From: JACOXT01 sp964372855
GTDB taxonomy: Bacteria; Patescibacteriota; Microgenomatia; Levybacterales; UBA12049
NCBI GenBank assembly: GCA_964372855.1
Contig: CAYJRY010000002.1
Coordinates: 1-64,000, forward strand
Length of the DNA stretch: 64,000 bases
Reading direction: 5' to 3'
Part shown: piece by piece, positions 49,586 through 57,729 of the stretch
Layout of the letters: every line of letters starts with the position of its first letter
Numbering within the stretch: position 1 is the stretch's first letter
Made by a program: the position numbers and the translations under genes
The notes under the pieces: generated by a model
Database searches by the model: none
What the model was told of the DNA's origin: nothing
What the model saw: the letters and a program-made list of their open reading frames with translations, nothing else

Positions 49586-50029
49586 ATGCAAAATGAAAGT
49601 CAAAGATATATTGGATTAACTAAGAATGTTCATCAGTACACTGGGGGAGTACTTATTCCTTTTGCTCCACCCTCAAGCGAAGTAAGACAAGGTTCGATTG
49701 AAAGACCATTTTTAGAAGTTCCATTTCCAGATACAAAAGAAACAAAAGTTCAGATAGTAAGGTTTTCGGATGAGGCAAGAAAAAAACTAGAAAAGCGTGA
49801 TCGCGTAATTTATGAGTTAACAGGACAACCAACAAAATCTCTAATAGAATCTTTACCTTTTGATACAATTTGGCAGACGAATCCTCGTGAGTACAAACAT
49901 ATGGAATATTTTTTAGCTTTGCCTTCATTACGGTCCGAAATTGCATTTAGAAGGATGAATCCTTTCTTAAAAGGAGTTGCTAAATATCCATGGCTTGTTA
50001 ATAGAGAAGAAAGGATGTATTCAGAATAG
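49586..50029 (+). CDS. Hypothetical protein, front half of a gene split by TAG
   Basis: I recognise no family. The 147 residues include a proline-rich start (GGVLIPFAPPSSE), QIVRFSDEARKKLEKRDRVIYEL and FRRMNPFLKGVAKYPWLVN. The frame ends at TAG (50027-50029) but is open on both sides. Reading through gives INQQIPGVRAVIPN and then the MPDVLEF start of the next listed frame. The two listed pieces are therefore parts of one protein of 260 residues. Nonsense mutation, sequencing error and readthrough are all possible. Confidence 0.6.
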   Translation: MQNESQRYIGLTKNVHQYTGGVLIPFAPPSSEVRQGSIERPFLEVPFPDTKETKVQIVRFSDEARKKLEKRDRVIYELTGQPTKSLIESLPFDTIWQTNPREYKHMEYFLALPSLRSEIAFRRMNPFLKGVAKYPWLVNREERMYSE

Positions 50030-50071
50030 ATAAATCAGCAGATACCTGGTGTTCGGGCAGTAATTCCAAAT

Positions 50072-50368
50072 ATGCCTGATGTTTTAGAATTTATACGTCA
50101 GCATTTTCTTAAAACTAAGGGAAAAGATTATTTCTTCTGGAATGAGTTTAATGATAGAGAAGGATTGGGCATTAGAACACGTACAAGGGTTAATCTGACA
50201 AACACAGCTTTCCTTTATCGTTCGGGTCCAAATCAACGATTACGTATGTCCAGTTGGGACGCATTAATTGGTTTGCATATTTTGGAGTATCCGATCATGG
50301 AAATACCTGAACAAACTTATTATAATTTACAGCTCGCGTCTAAAGGATCCAAAAACTCACTTATTTAA
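50072..50368 (+). CDS. Hypothetical protein, rear half of the split gene
   Basis: This frame is in phase with the preceding one and has no promoter or ribosome site of its own that I can see. It contains FIRQHFLKTKGKDYFFWNEF, RTRTRVNLTNTAFLYRSG and SSWDALIGLHILEY. The first ATG at 50072 probably is an internal methionine of the original protein. No function can be offered. Confidence 0.55.
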   Translation: MPDVLEFIRQHFLKTKGKDYFFWNEFNDREGLGIRTRTRVNLTNTAFLYRSGPNQRLRMSSWDALIGLHILEYPIMEIPEQTYYNLQLASKGSKNSLI

Positions 50369-50405
50369 ATTGTAGCGAATCAATTTCTATGGTAAAATCT
50401 TCTTC

Positions 50406-52709
50406 ATGGCATCCTCAATGGAAAAAGTATATAACCACAAAATCGTTGAAGAGAAAATTTATGAAAATTGGGAGAAAAATGGATATTTTAAGCCAGAAAT
50501 CAATCCTAACGGCAAACCATACTGCATAATACTTCCTCCTCCAAACGCAAATGGCGCGCTTCATTTTGGACACGCGATGTTTGCAGTTGAGGATATCCTT
50601 ATCCGTTACCACAGAATGAAAGGCGATAGTACGCTCTGGCTTCCAGGAACAGATCATGCAGGAATTGAAACGCAATTTGTTTTTGAGAAAAAATTAGCTT
50701 CTTTGGGAAAGACTCGAATGGATTACGATAGAGAAACTCTTTTTAAAATGATTGAGGAGTATGTAAATACTCATAGGGGCGGAATAGAAAAACAGCTAAA
50801 ACGTCTTGGTTTTTCTCTTGATTGGTCACGGGAGAAATATACTCTTGATAAAGATATAGTAAAACTTGTCCATAAAACATTCAAAAAAATGTATGACGAT
50901 GGACTTGTGTATAGAGGCTTAAGGCTTGTTAATTATTGCACTTTTGATGGAACAAGCTTTTCAGATTTGGAAGTTTTATATGAAGAGAAAAAAGCGCCAC
51001 TATATTATATAAAATACGGTCCTTTTACGATCGCAACTGTTCGTCCTGAGACAAAATTTAGAGACACTGCTTTGGCAGTAAATCCCAATGATCCACGCTT
51101 CAAAGATAAAATTGGAATGGAATACACTATTCAAGGGTTGTTGGGTAATATAAAAATGAAAATTATTCCTGACGCAAATGTTGATCCTAACTTTGGAACA
51201 GGAATAATGAAAGTAACTCCAGCTCACGATTCGCATGACTTCGAATTAGCCCAAAAACATAATCTTGCTATTACACCTATTATTGGAAAAGATGGAAAAA
51301 TGGATTTTTCATGGTTTTTAGAAAGAAAAGATGTGGAACAAAAATACCGCAAGCGCGCTGAAAAATATCATGGAAAATTTGTCAAGGAAGTGCGACGACT
51401 TATGATTGAGGATTTAAATGATGATGGTCTTTTGTTAAAAACTGATGAGAGCTATGTTCATAGAATTGGGCTTTGCTACAAATGTAAAAATGTTTTGGAG
51501 CCTCTTCCAATGGAGCAATGGTTTGTAAGAGTAGAAGCTCTCAAAAAAAAGGCAATAGAAGTAGTAAGGAATAGAGAAATAAAGATATTTCCCAAACGTT
51601 TTGAGTACTTGTATTTTGATTGGCTTGAGAATTTAAAAGATTGGAATATCTCAAGGCAAATTGTTTGGGGGATAAGGATTCCCGCTTGGAAATGCTTTCG
51701 CTGCGTGCAAAATCAAATATCAAATATCAAAAATAAAAAATACAAATCAAAAATAAAAAATACCAATGGAAAAGTGAATCAATTCAATAATGGGGAGTGG
51801 ATCGTTACCAATGGTGCTAAACCAGAAAAATGCCCAGTTTGTGGATCGACCGACCTAGAGCAAGATCCCGATACTTTTGATACATGGTTTTCTTCAGGTC
51901 AATGGCCAATCATTACTCTAATGAGTGGCTCAAATGAAAAATTAAAAATTAAAAATGAAAAATTATACCGGGAAAGGTCGGATTTTGAAAAGTTTTACCC
52001 AACAAATGTTATGGAAACTGGATACGATCTTTTGAGAGCATGGGTATCAAGAATGGTTATGCTTGGAATTTATGTAACTGGCAAAGTTCCATTTAAGCAA
52101 GTTTTATTTCATGGAATTGTTAATGATCCATATGGCAAGAAAATGAGCAAATCCAAGGGAAATGTAGTAAATCCGCTAGAACTTATAGATAAATATGGTG
52201 CAGATTCTGTTAGATTTGCTCTTATTTATGGCAATGCAACAGGAAATGATCAAAGTCTTTCTTACTCCAAGCTAGAGGCTGCAAGAAAATTTGCAAATAA
52301 GCTATGGAATATGGCTCGCTTCATTGAAATGAAACGGGAAATTCGAAATTCGAAATTCGAAATTCGAAATTTGGGAACGAAAGAACTTTTAGAAATTGCT
52401 AAGAATGATAAAGATAAAGAGATGATCAAAAAAATCCAGCAACTAATTAACCAAGTAACTAAATATTTAGATTCATATAACTTTAATTACGCAGCAGAAG
52501 CATTATATGATTTTTCCTGGCACGAGTTCGCGGATAACTACATTGAAGATGTAAAAAATCGAATTGATTCTAATTTATACTTTATACTTCATACTTTATA
52601 CTTTATACTTCTAAAACTACTGCATCCTTTTATGCCTTTTATAACTGAAGAAATTTATCAAAGATTAAGCGTCTCTAAATCTATAATGATTTCTACATGG
52701 CCAGAATAA
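50406..52709 (+). CDS. valS: Valyl-tRNA synthetase
   Basis: It charges tRNA-Val. PPPNANGALHFGHAMF contains the HIGH-type motif (HFGH) at about residue 54, and KKMSKSKGNVVNP the KMSKS loop near 578. PGTDHAGIETQ and ATVRPET belong to the editing and catalytic core. A zinc-ribbon segment, CFRCVQ...CPVCGS, is split by a lysine/asparagine-rich insert. Four heptad arrays lie in the coding sequence, all in frame. At 767 residues it is shorter than most ValS and lacks the C-terminal coiled coil. TAAAAT ends 7 nt before the ATG, so it is leaderless. Confidence 0.95.
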   Translation: MASSMEKVYNHKIVEEKIYENWEKNGYFKPEINPNGKPYCIILPPPNANGALHFGHAMFAVEDILIRYHRMKGDSTLWLPGTDHAGIETQFVFEKKLASLGKTRMDYDRETLFKMIEEYVNTHRGGIEKQLKRLGFSLDWSREKYTLDKDIVKLVHKTFKKMYDDGLVYRGLRLVNYCTFDGTSFSDLEVLYEEKKAPLYYIKYGPFTIATVRPETKFRDTALAVNPNDPRFKDKIGMEYTIQGLLGNIKMKIIPDANVDPNFGTGIMKVTPAHDSHDFELAQKHNLAITPIIGKDGKMDFSWFLERKDVEQKYRKRAEKYHGKFVKEVRRLMIEDLNDDGLLLKTDESYVHRIGLCYKCKNVLEPLPMEQWFVRVEALKKKAIEVVRNREIKIFPKRFEYLYFDWLENLKDWNISRQIVWGIRIPAWKCFRCVQNQISNIKNKKYKSKIKNTNGKVNQFNNGEWIVTNGAKPEKCPVCGSTDLEQDPDTFDTWFSSGQWPIITLMSGSNEKLKIKNEKLYRERSDFEKFYPTNVMETGYDLLRAWVSRMVMLGIYVTGKVPFKQVLFHGIVNDPYGKKMSKSKGNVVNPLELIDKYGADSVRFALIYGNATGNDQSLSYSKLEAARKFANKLWNMARFIEMKREIRNSKFEIRNLGTKELLEIAKNDKDKEMIKKIQQLINQVTKYLDSYNFNYAAEALYDFSWHEFADNYIEDVKNRIDSNLYFILHTLYFILLKLLHPFMPFITEEIYQRLSVSKSIMISTWPE
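51711..51764 (+). repeat. Heptad array 1 in valS
   Basis: TCAAATA, TCAAATA, TCAAAAA, TAAAAAA and TACAAAT follow at a 7-nt period. They encode the lysine/asparagine-rich insert between the two cysteine pairs of the zinc ribbon. Confidence 0.65.
51932..51965 (+). repeat. Heptad array 2 in valS
   Basis: AAAAATT, AAAAATT, AAAAATG and AAAAATT repeat with a 7-nt period and encode NEKLKIKNEKL shortly after the zinc-ribbon region. Confidence 0.65.
52338..52372 (+). repeat. Heptad array 3 in valS (GAAATTC word)
   Basis: Four exact GAAATTC units are followed by GAAATTT, 35 nt in all, encoding REIRNSKFEIRN. The same word and the same length occur inside ruvC at 55746-55780. Confidence 0.8.
52574..52608 (+). 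repeat. Heptad array 4 in valS (TTTATAC word)
   Basis: TTTATAC, TTTATAC, TTCATAC, TTTATAC and TTTATAC form five units with a strict 7-nt period, encoding NLYFILHTLYFIL near the anticodon-binding domain. Confidence 0.78.
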
Positions 52710-53161
52710 ATAAACATCCAAAAAAACGAAAAAGTAAATCCAGGAATAAACTGAGGGTGGATAAATCCCCGAGTATTTACCGACAATTTCCCGATCTTAT
52801 TTGGAAACAACTAAAAAAAATAGATAGAAAAAAAACCTTTAAATTATATAGAAAAACACTTAAGATATTTATTGTCGTTATTTTTATTATTGCTATTTTA
52901 TTGGTTGGACTAGATTTATATAACAATATACAAATGAAAAAAAGATTGGATATTGAGCGCGAAAAACTAACAAACGAACTAATTTTTTGGAAATCTGTAT
53001 TGACAAGTTATAAAGATTATAAAGATGCGTATTTTCAAATAGCAATTATTGAATATAAACTAGGGAATAAGGAAGAGGCTAAATCGTATCTTAAATTAGG
53101 TTTGGATCTTGACCCAAATTCTGAAAAGGGGAAAAATATTGAAAGATATATTAATGAATAA
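52697..53161 (+). CDS. Single-pass membrane protein with TPR-like tail
   Basis: A very basic head (RINKHPKKRKSKSRNKLRV) precedes one membrane helix (IFIVVIFIIAILLVGLDLY, about 57-76). A tail follows in which AYFQIAIIEYKLGNKEEAKS and YLKLGLDLDPNSEKG fit one tetratricopeptide repeat. It overlaps the valS end by 13 nt. It may be a membrane scaffold; no specific role is visible. Confidence 0.65.
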   Translation: MARINKHPKKRKSKSRNKLRVDKSPSIYRQFPDLIWKQLKKIDRKKTFKLYRKTLKIFIVVIFIIAILLVGLDLYNNIQMKKRLDIEREKLTNELIFWKSVLTSYKDYKDAYFQIAIIEYKLGNKEEAKSYLKLGLDLDPNSEKGKNIERYINE

Positions 53162-53166
53162 AGTTG

Positions 53167-53922
53167 CTATTTGGATTTTGGTTGCTCAGGATTTTTTTGG
53201 GTGGAAGATTCAGGTTTTTTAGTTTCCTTGGTTGCAGCTTCCTTACTTTGTTCTGGCTGAGTAGTTGGCGTACCCGTATCTTGGGCGCTCTCACCGGTTG
53301 GTGCAGCTTGGGTTTTAGCTTCCTCAGCTGCTTTTTGCTCAGCTTGTGCTTGTTCGGCTGCTTCTTTACTAACTAATTCACCAATTTTTGCCACCACCTG
53401 TCCTGAATCTGTAAGAATTGTAACTCCTTTTGGAGCTTTGAGTTCACCAACTGTTATTTGAGCATTTACCGTCTCTAATGACTCTACATTTACACTAATA
53501 TTTTCAGGAAGATCTTCTGGTAGCGCCTCTACTTCAACTTCTGATATTGGCTTAAGCAGAAGTCCAATTTTTTCTGACACTGCTTTTGGCTCGCCAATAG
53601 TAATTAGCGGTACTGTTGTTTTTACTTTTTGCTTAAGATCAACTTGATAAAAATCTACATGTAAAACACGATGATTATAATAATCCTGTTGAAGGTTGTG
53701 AATTAAAGAAGGCTTAGTCTCTCCATTTAGCTGTACATCTATAAGTCCTGTTTCTCCAGCTTCCTTATACACTTTTTCAAAGTCTTTATAAGATACTTGA
53801 ACAGCAAGTGATTTTATATTCTTGCCATAAATGTTTGAGGGAAGCATCCCTTCTGTTCTTAGTTTTTTGACCTTTTTGCCAACAATTTTTCTATTCTCAA
53901 CTTTAAGTTTTGGTCTTGTCAT
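53167..53922 (-). CDS. rplY: 50S ribosomal protein bL25 (CTC type)
   Basis: It binds 5S rRNA in the large subunit. The start MTRPKLKVENRKIVGKKVKK and LPSNIYGKNIKSLAVQV are the bL25 core. A second TL5/CTC beta domain follows, ending near VVAKIGELV, and then an acidic, alanine/glutamine/threonine-rich tail of about 60 residues that is probably disordered. ATG at 53922 is chosen because TATAAT ends 7 nt upstream; the frame is open further 5' but would include the promoter. Confidence 0.92.
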   Translation of the reverse strand: MTRPKLKVENRKIVGKKVKKLRTEGMLPSNIYGKNIKSLAVQVSYKDFEKVYKEAGETGLIDVQLNGETKPSLIHNLQQDYYNHRVLHVDFYQVDLKQKVKTTVPLITIGEPKAVSEKIGLLLKPISEVEVEALPEDLPENISVNVESLETVNAQITVGELKAPKGVTILTDSGQVVAKIGELVSKEAAEQAQAEQKAAEEAKTQAAPTGESAQDTGTPTTQPEQSKEAATKETKKPESSTQKNPEQPKSK

Positions 53923-53929
53923 ATTTGAC

Positions 53930-53980
53930 ATTATACGATAAATTATTAAATTTGACAAATAGCTTATAGTATGGTAATAT
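53930..53980. promoter_or_regulatory. Divergent leaderless promoters sharing one palindromic -35 box
   Basis: TTTGACAAA at 53951-53959 serves both strands. Rightward, TTGACA (53952-53957), 17 bp and TAATAT (53975-53980) end 7 nt before the ATG at 53988. Leftward, TTGTCA (53953-53958), 17 bp and TATAAT (53930-53935) end 7 nt before the bL25 ATG. The polymerases would exclude each other. Confidence 0.8.
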
Positions 53981-53987
53981 ATTTTAT

Positions 53988-54842
53988 ATGTTACGACATA
54001 TAGAAAATGAATTCAGAAAATTAGGTGAAGAGAATCAAGCAAATACAATTCGTGAAGTTCGAAGTCAACTTGTAACTACACACAAAATTGAAGATTTTCC
54101 TTTTCCCAAGAGAGGTTATGAGAAATCGATAAGAGAAGAAAAAGAGAGACTTAAAAATCTTCTGAAACATGCTGTTGAAGAACTTAAAAAAAACGCTAGC
54201 CCAGAATCTGTAACCAACTACTGGCGAGCAAAATTCAATTATGACAGCATAGGAGTAGACTTCGGCACAGTAGACTTNNNNNNNNNNGATGTACCTGATT
54301 GTGATTGGACAGAGGAAGAGATTAAAAGACCTATGATTGATATTGAAGGTAACCCTGTGCCTAACATGATGATATTCTTACCAGAGGTGATTAAAGGCGA
54401 TGAAGGTTTACGTATTTTGAATTCAATGTACCCTAAAATGTGGCCGCCTTATGAAGACCGCTATACACGAAAATGGGTAAGAGACACACATGAAATTTCT
54501 GGATGGATTAAAGTAGAATCAGCTATTGATGCTCCAAATCTTAACACCATTCAAAGAGAACTGGAAAATTTTGCTAAAAGACAAGGATATTATGGGCAAA
54601 GAGAGTATGTATATATGCTAGCCTCCTTTGCTAGTAAAGATTTAAATAATCATTATTTTGATGAAAATGATGGAGAGAGAACTTGGTCTGGTGTTAAGAC
54701 TAGATTACTTGGTACAATAGGAGATGGTTATGTCAGAAAAAACTGCTTCGGGGAGGGTGGTTACCTAAATATATATGCGAGTCGGCCAGATGATCGTGAT
54801 CCACGCTTGGGTGCTCGTTTTGAGGAAGTAAAAAGAACTTAA
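53988..54842 (+). CDS. Hypothetical protein interrupted by a sequencing gap
   Basis: I recognise no family. The N-terminus is a charged helical region (MLRHIENEFRKLGEENQANT). The C-terminal part has SGWIKVESAIDAPNLNTIQREL and YVYMLASFASKDLNNHYFDENDG. Ten Ns at 54278-54287 lie at about residue 97. The frame happens to stay open across them, but the true gap length is unknown, so length and continuity are uncertain. The transcript is leaderless from the shared divergent promoter. Confidence 0.6.
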   Translation: MLRHIENEFRKLGEENQANTIREVRSQLVTTHKIEDFPFPKRGYEKSIREEKERLKNLLKHAVEELKKNASPESVTNYWRAKFNYDSIGVDFGTVDXXXXDVPDCDWTEEEIKRPMIDIEGNPVPNMMIFLPEVIKGDEGLRILNSMYPKMWPPYEDRYTRKWVRDTHEISGWIKVESAIDAPNLNTIQRELENFAKRQGYYGQREYVYMLASFASKDLNNHYFDENDGERTWSGVKTRLLGTIGDGYVRKNCFGEGGYLNIYASRPDDRDPRLGARFEEVKRT

Positions 54843-54925
54843 ATTCTACAAAAATTTTATACAAGACGCACTATTAAATCTGAAGGACTAGTTTAAGCGC
54901 TCCTTCTACTTCTGAAAATTTGGAT

Positions 54926-55375
54926 TTAGTTAATTTTCGGCTTAATTAGTTTTAGTGGAAGTGGATATTGAGTCAATAACTTTACGAAGGGAAGATTTAT
55001 TTCTTTGACAAATTTGCTGTCAGCTGTAAATAATATACAGTTTTTCTCCAAAGCTAATACTGCAAATGATGCATCATAGACTGAGACATGATATTTTTTG
55101 GAAAATTTCATGCTGTTTCTTATAAACTTAAGACTGGGACTTATAACATTGAGATTGAGCGTTTGAAATAAATTCCACGCTTGCTCTATCTCCTTAAAAG
55201 TAAGATTGGTTTTGGTAGATAGAGCATTTGCTAATTCATACAATATGATATTGGGAGCTAAGATATTCTCTTTGCCCTCAAGAAATTGATGAAGTAGTTT
55301 GAGGACAGGACTATTAATATCGCTATCTTCTTCTGTAATCCACTTGTAAACAATTGAGGTATCTACAATTACCAT
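54926..55375 (-). CDS. PIN-domain toxin (VapC-like)
   Basis: MVIVDTSIVYKWI gives the first active-site aspartate, NIILYELANALS the glutamate, VSVYDASFAVLAL the central aspartate, and LFTADSKFVKEI the last, a complete PIN ribonuclease set. It overlaps the ribbon-helix-helix gene by 7 nt and follows it in one operon. Its likely action is cleavage of tRNA or rRNA when free of antitoxin, as known for VapC. Confidence 0.87.
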   Translation of the reverse strand: MVIVDTSIVYKWITEEDSDINSPVLKLLHQFLEGKENILAPNIILYELANALSTKTNLTFKEIEQAWNLFQTLNLNVISPSLKFIRNSMKFSKKYHVSVYDASFAVLALEKNCILFTADSKFVKEINLPFVKLLTQYPLPLKLIKPKIN

Positions 55376-55626
55376 TTTCCTTGATTTCTCATCTCTCGTA
55401 ATGTTTTTACAATATCAAATCCCTTTAGTTTTTTAGATATTTTTTTTGCTAACGCATCACGTTCGCTTAAGAATATTTTAATCTGTGCATTAGACATTTT
55501 ATGTTCGGTGGCGTTGATTTTTTCTCTAATAATTGCAGCAAGGCTTTTTCTTTTGTTAAATGCTTCTTGTTTTAACTTTAAATAGCTCTCCTCGGGAAGT
55601 CGAATGTTCGTGGTTATATAATTCAT
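55369..55626 (-). CDS. Ribbon-helix-helix antitoxin (VapB-like)
   Basis: MNYITTNIRLPEESYLKLKQEA then FNKRKSLAAIIREKINA is a ribbon-helix-helix DNA-binding domain. The remainder, KISKKLKGFDIVKTLREMR, is the toxin-binding part. TATAAT ends 6 nt before the ATG, so the mRNA is leaderless. A perfect inverted repeat overlapping the -10 box is the likely operator for autorepression. Confidence 0.85.
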   Translation of the reverse strand: MNYITTNIRLPEESYLKLKQEAFNKRKSLAAIIREKINATEHKMSNAQIKIFLSERDALAKKISKKLKGFDIVKTLREMRNQGKW

Positions 55627-55627
55627 A

Positions 55628-55647
55628 ATACAATTATACTATTGTAT
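55628..55647 (-). promoter_or_regulatory. Operator and -10 box of the vapBC pair
   Basis: ATACAAT (55628-55634) and ATTGTAT (55641-55647) are exact inverted repeats 6 nt apart. They overlap the -10 box TATAAT (55633-55638 on the minus strand), with a TTGACA about 16 bp further. This fits repression by a ribbon-helix-helix dimer. Confidence 0.7.
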
Positions 55648-55691
55648 AATATTTTGTCAAGTGGATAAAGATGTATAATTATAATAAAAAT

Positions 55692-56165
55692 ATGAAGATT
55701 TTAGGAGTTGATCCGGGAATTGGAAGGATGGGGTGGGGAATTATCGAAATTCGAAATTCGAAATTCGAAATTCGAAATTATGGATGCGTTGAGACATCTT
55801 CAAAAGACAAAAAAGAGCTTCGTCTTCTCGCTATTTATCAATCACTATCTAAGATCATAAAAAAGCATAAACCCGACACTCTTTCCATTGAAGACCTTTT
55901 TTTTAATACTAATTCAAAAACAGCCTTTATTGTAGGTGAGGCAAGAGGAGTAGTTTTACTCTCTGCTGCAGAAAAAAATCTTCCTGTTTCAATTTATACT
56001 CCATTACAAGTTAAAGTTGCGATTACTGGTTATGGAAGAGGAGATAAAATTCAAATTGGCAGAATGGTGAAGGCAATTTTAAAACTTAAAGAAATTCCCA
56101 AACCCGACGACATAACAGACGCTCTAGCAGTCGCCCTAACCCACGCATTTTCAAAAAAATTTTGA
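55692..56165 (+). CDS. ruvC: Holliday junction endonuclease RuvC
   Basis: It resolves Holliday junctions with RuvAB. MKILGVDPGIGRMGWGII gives the first aspartate, SIEDLFFNTNSKTA the glutamate, and PDDITDALAVALTHA the C-terminal acidic pair. ATG at 55692 is preferred because TATAAT ends 6 nt upstream. Residues 19-30 (EIRNSKFEIRN) are encoded by five GAAATT(C/A) heptamers. That loop is variable in the family, and total length (157) stays normal, so the array seems to replace rather than extend it. ruvA and ruvB lie 2 kb downstream. Confidence 0.93.
   Translation: MKILGVDPGIGRMGWGIIEIRNSKFEIRNYGCVETSSKDKKELRLLAIYQSLSKIIKKHKPDTLSIEDLFFNTNSKTAFIVGEARGVVLLSAAEKNLPVSIYTPLQVKVAITGYGRGDKIQIGRMVKAILKLKEIPKPDDITDALAVALTHAFSKKF
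55746..55780 (+). repeat. Heptad array in ruvC (GAAATTC word)
   Basis: Four GAAATTC units and one GAAATTA run for 35 nt in frame and encode EIRNSKFEIRN. The word and length are the same as array 3 of valS. Confidence 0.8.
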
Positions 56166-56199
56166 GTTCGAGATTAAATCCTGTGATATAATTTTGGCG

Positions 56200-57564
56200 A
56201 TGAAAGAAAGAAGCATTGGCAATACAGTATTAGTTGTTGATGGAGGCGGAAGAGGAGCCGCTCTTGTTGATAAATATAGTCAAAGTGAACATGTAGAACG
56301 AGTAATTGCAGTGCCAGGAAATGATTTAATGAGAGCAAATACTGATAAGACTGTTCAGATTTATCCTCAATTAAAAACAACAAGCATTCCAGAGATTTTA
56401 GAAATCTGTAAAAGAGAAAACGTTAATTTAGTTGATGTTGCTCAGGATAATGCAGTAGAAAAAGGATTAGTAAATGCTTTAGGAGATAAAAATATACCAA
56501 CAGTAGGTCCAAGAAAGCGTGCTGGTCAGATAGAATGGAGCAAAGCTTTTGCTCGGGAATTTGGGAGAAGACATCATCTACCTCAACCATTTTTTAAAAT
56601 TTGTCTAACACAACAAGAGGGAATTGACTTTTTAAACTCGCAACCTGATCAAGAATGGTTTGTAAAGGCAAATTTTCTTGCGGAGGGAAAAGGAGCATTG
56701 TCTGCAAGAAATAGAGAAGAGGGTATTAAAAGAGTTAAAGAGATGGAAAAATTTGGTGATGCAGGAAAAGTATTTTTAATAGAGAAGTGGTTAAAAGGCG
56801 ATAATGGTTCAAATGGTGAGGAATTTTCAACTTTTGTATTTAGCGATGGATATAATTACAAAATAATTGGCAGCGCTCAAGATCATAAAAGAGTTGGAAA
56901 CTTTGACACTGGGGAAAACACAGGAGGGATGGGCTGCAGCTCACCGCCTTTAATTTTAACACCTGAGATTTTGAAGTATGTACAACTTAATATTCTTAAT
57001 AAAACTATTGAAGGATTACAAAGAGAAGGAAGACTATATAAAGGAGTTTTATATCTTGGTGGAATGGTTATAAAAGATAAAGGCGAGCAACGTCCTTACG
57101 TTATAGAATTTAATGCTCGCTGGGGAGATCCTGAGGCTCAAATTATATTACCAGGTCTAATTAATGATTTATTTGAGATTGGTATGACAATAGCTTATGG
57201 GGATATTAGAAATTTGCAAATTGAGACCGATGGTAAATCAAGAGTAGTTGTTACAGGAGCATCAAAGGGTTATCCTGGAGATTATAGCGAGGCAAGAGGT
57301 AAACAAATATTTGGACTTGATGAAGCAAGAAAAATTGAAGGCGTAAGATTATATGGGGCAGGGTTAAAAGAAAATAATGGCAAGTTTTATGCCAATGGCG
57401 GAAGGCTATTTTATATAGTAGGTGAAGGAAAGGATGTTATTGAGGCAAGACAAAAGGCATATGAGGCTATGTCTTTAGTTTACATCGAGGGAAATAATCT
57501 TCATTTCAGAACAGATATTGGATGGAGAGACGTTGAGAGATTAAGACAAAGAAAACTTAAATGA
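56200..57564 (+). CDS. purD: Phosphoribosylamine-glycine ligase (GARS)
   Basis: It joins phosphoribosylamine and glycine in purine synthesis. NTVLVVDGGGRGAALVDKY is the N-terminal fold, and VDVAQDNAVEKGLVNAL and IPTVGPRKRAGQIEWSKAFA follow. The ATP-grasp core has WFVKANFLAEGKGA, TGENTGGMGCSSP and VIEFNARWGDPEAQ, all GARS signatures. TATAAT ends 7 nt before the ATG at 56200, so it is leaderless. No other purine gene is nearby, so its place in a complete pathway is unproven. Confidence 0.9.
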   Translation: MKERSIGNTVLVVDGGGRGAALVDKYSQSEHVERVIAVPGNDLMRANTDKTVQIYPQLKTTSIPEILEICKRENVNLVDVAQDNAVEKGLVNALGDKNIPTVGPRKRAGQIEWSKAFAREFGRRHHLPQPFFKICLTQQEGIDFLNSQPDQEWFVKANFLAEGKGALSARNREEGIKRVKEMEKFGDAGKVFLIEKWLKGDNGSNGEEFSTFVFSDGYNYKIIGSAQDHKRVGNFDTGENTGGMGCSSPPLILTPEILKYVQLNILNKTIEGLQREGRLYKGVLYLGGMVIKDKGEQRPYVIEFNARWGDPEAQIILPGLINDLFEIGMTIAYGDIRNLQIETDGKSRVVVTGASKGYPGDYSEARGKQIFGLDEARKIEGVRLYGAGLKENNGKFYANGGRLFYIVGEGKDVIEARQKAYEAMSLVYIEGNNLHFRTDIGWRDVERLRQRKLK

Positions 57565-57657
57565 TGTTTATTAATGCAGATGCAGTGGATCAAAAAAGTT
57601 GTGACAATGTTCACTAGGATAATCAATAACGGTTGGTAAATTTCCAAAATGACAATT

Positions 57658-57729
57658 TCAAATTGGAAAAAATAACACCACCACAATTAAAATTATTATA
57701 GCTGCCAATATTAATACGACTTTAGTCAT
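57658..57729 (-). CDS. Possible 23-residue single-helix membrane peptide
   Basis: The frame encodes MTKVVLILAAIIILIVVV followed by LFFPI and a TGA. It is one perfect hydrophobic helix with a lysine near the start. Its ATG overlaps the cupin stop as ATGACTAA, a layout that favours translational coupling. An AGAGG lies about 9 nt upstream. It is too short for ordinary gene calling, and real translation is uncertain. Confidence 0.35.
   Translation of the reverse strand: MTKVVLILAAIIILIVVVLFFPI

Noticed and set aside
52338..52372. CRISPR array
   Set aside because: Repeat units are 7 nt with no spacers, lie inside genes, and no cas gene is present in the window.
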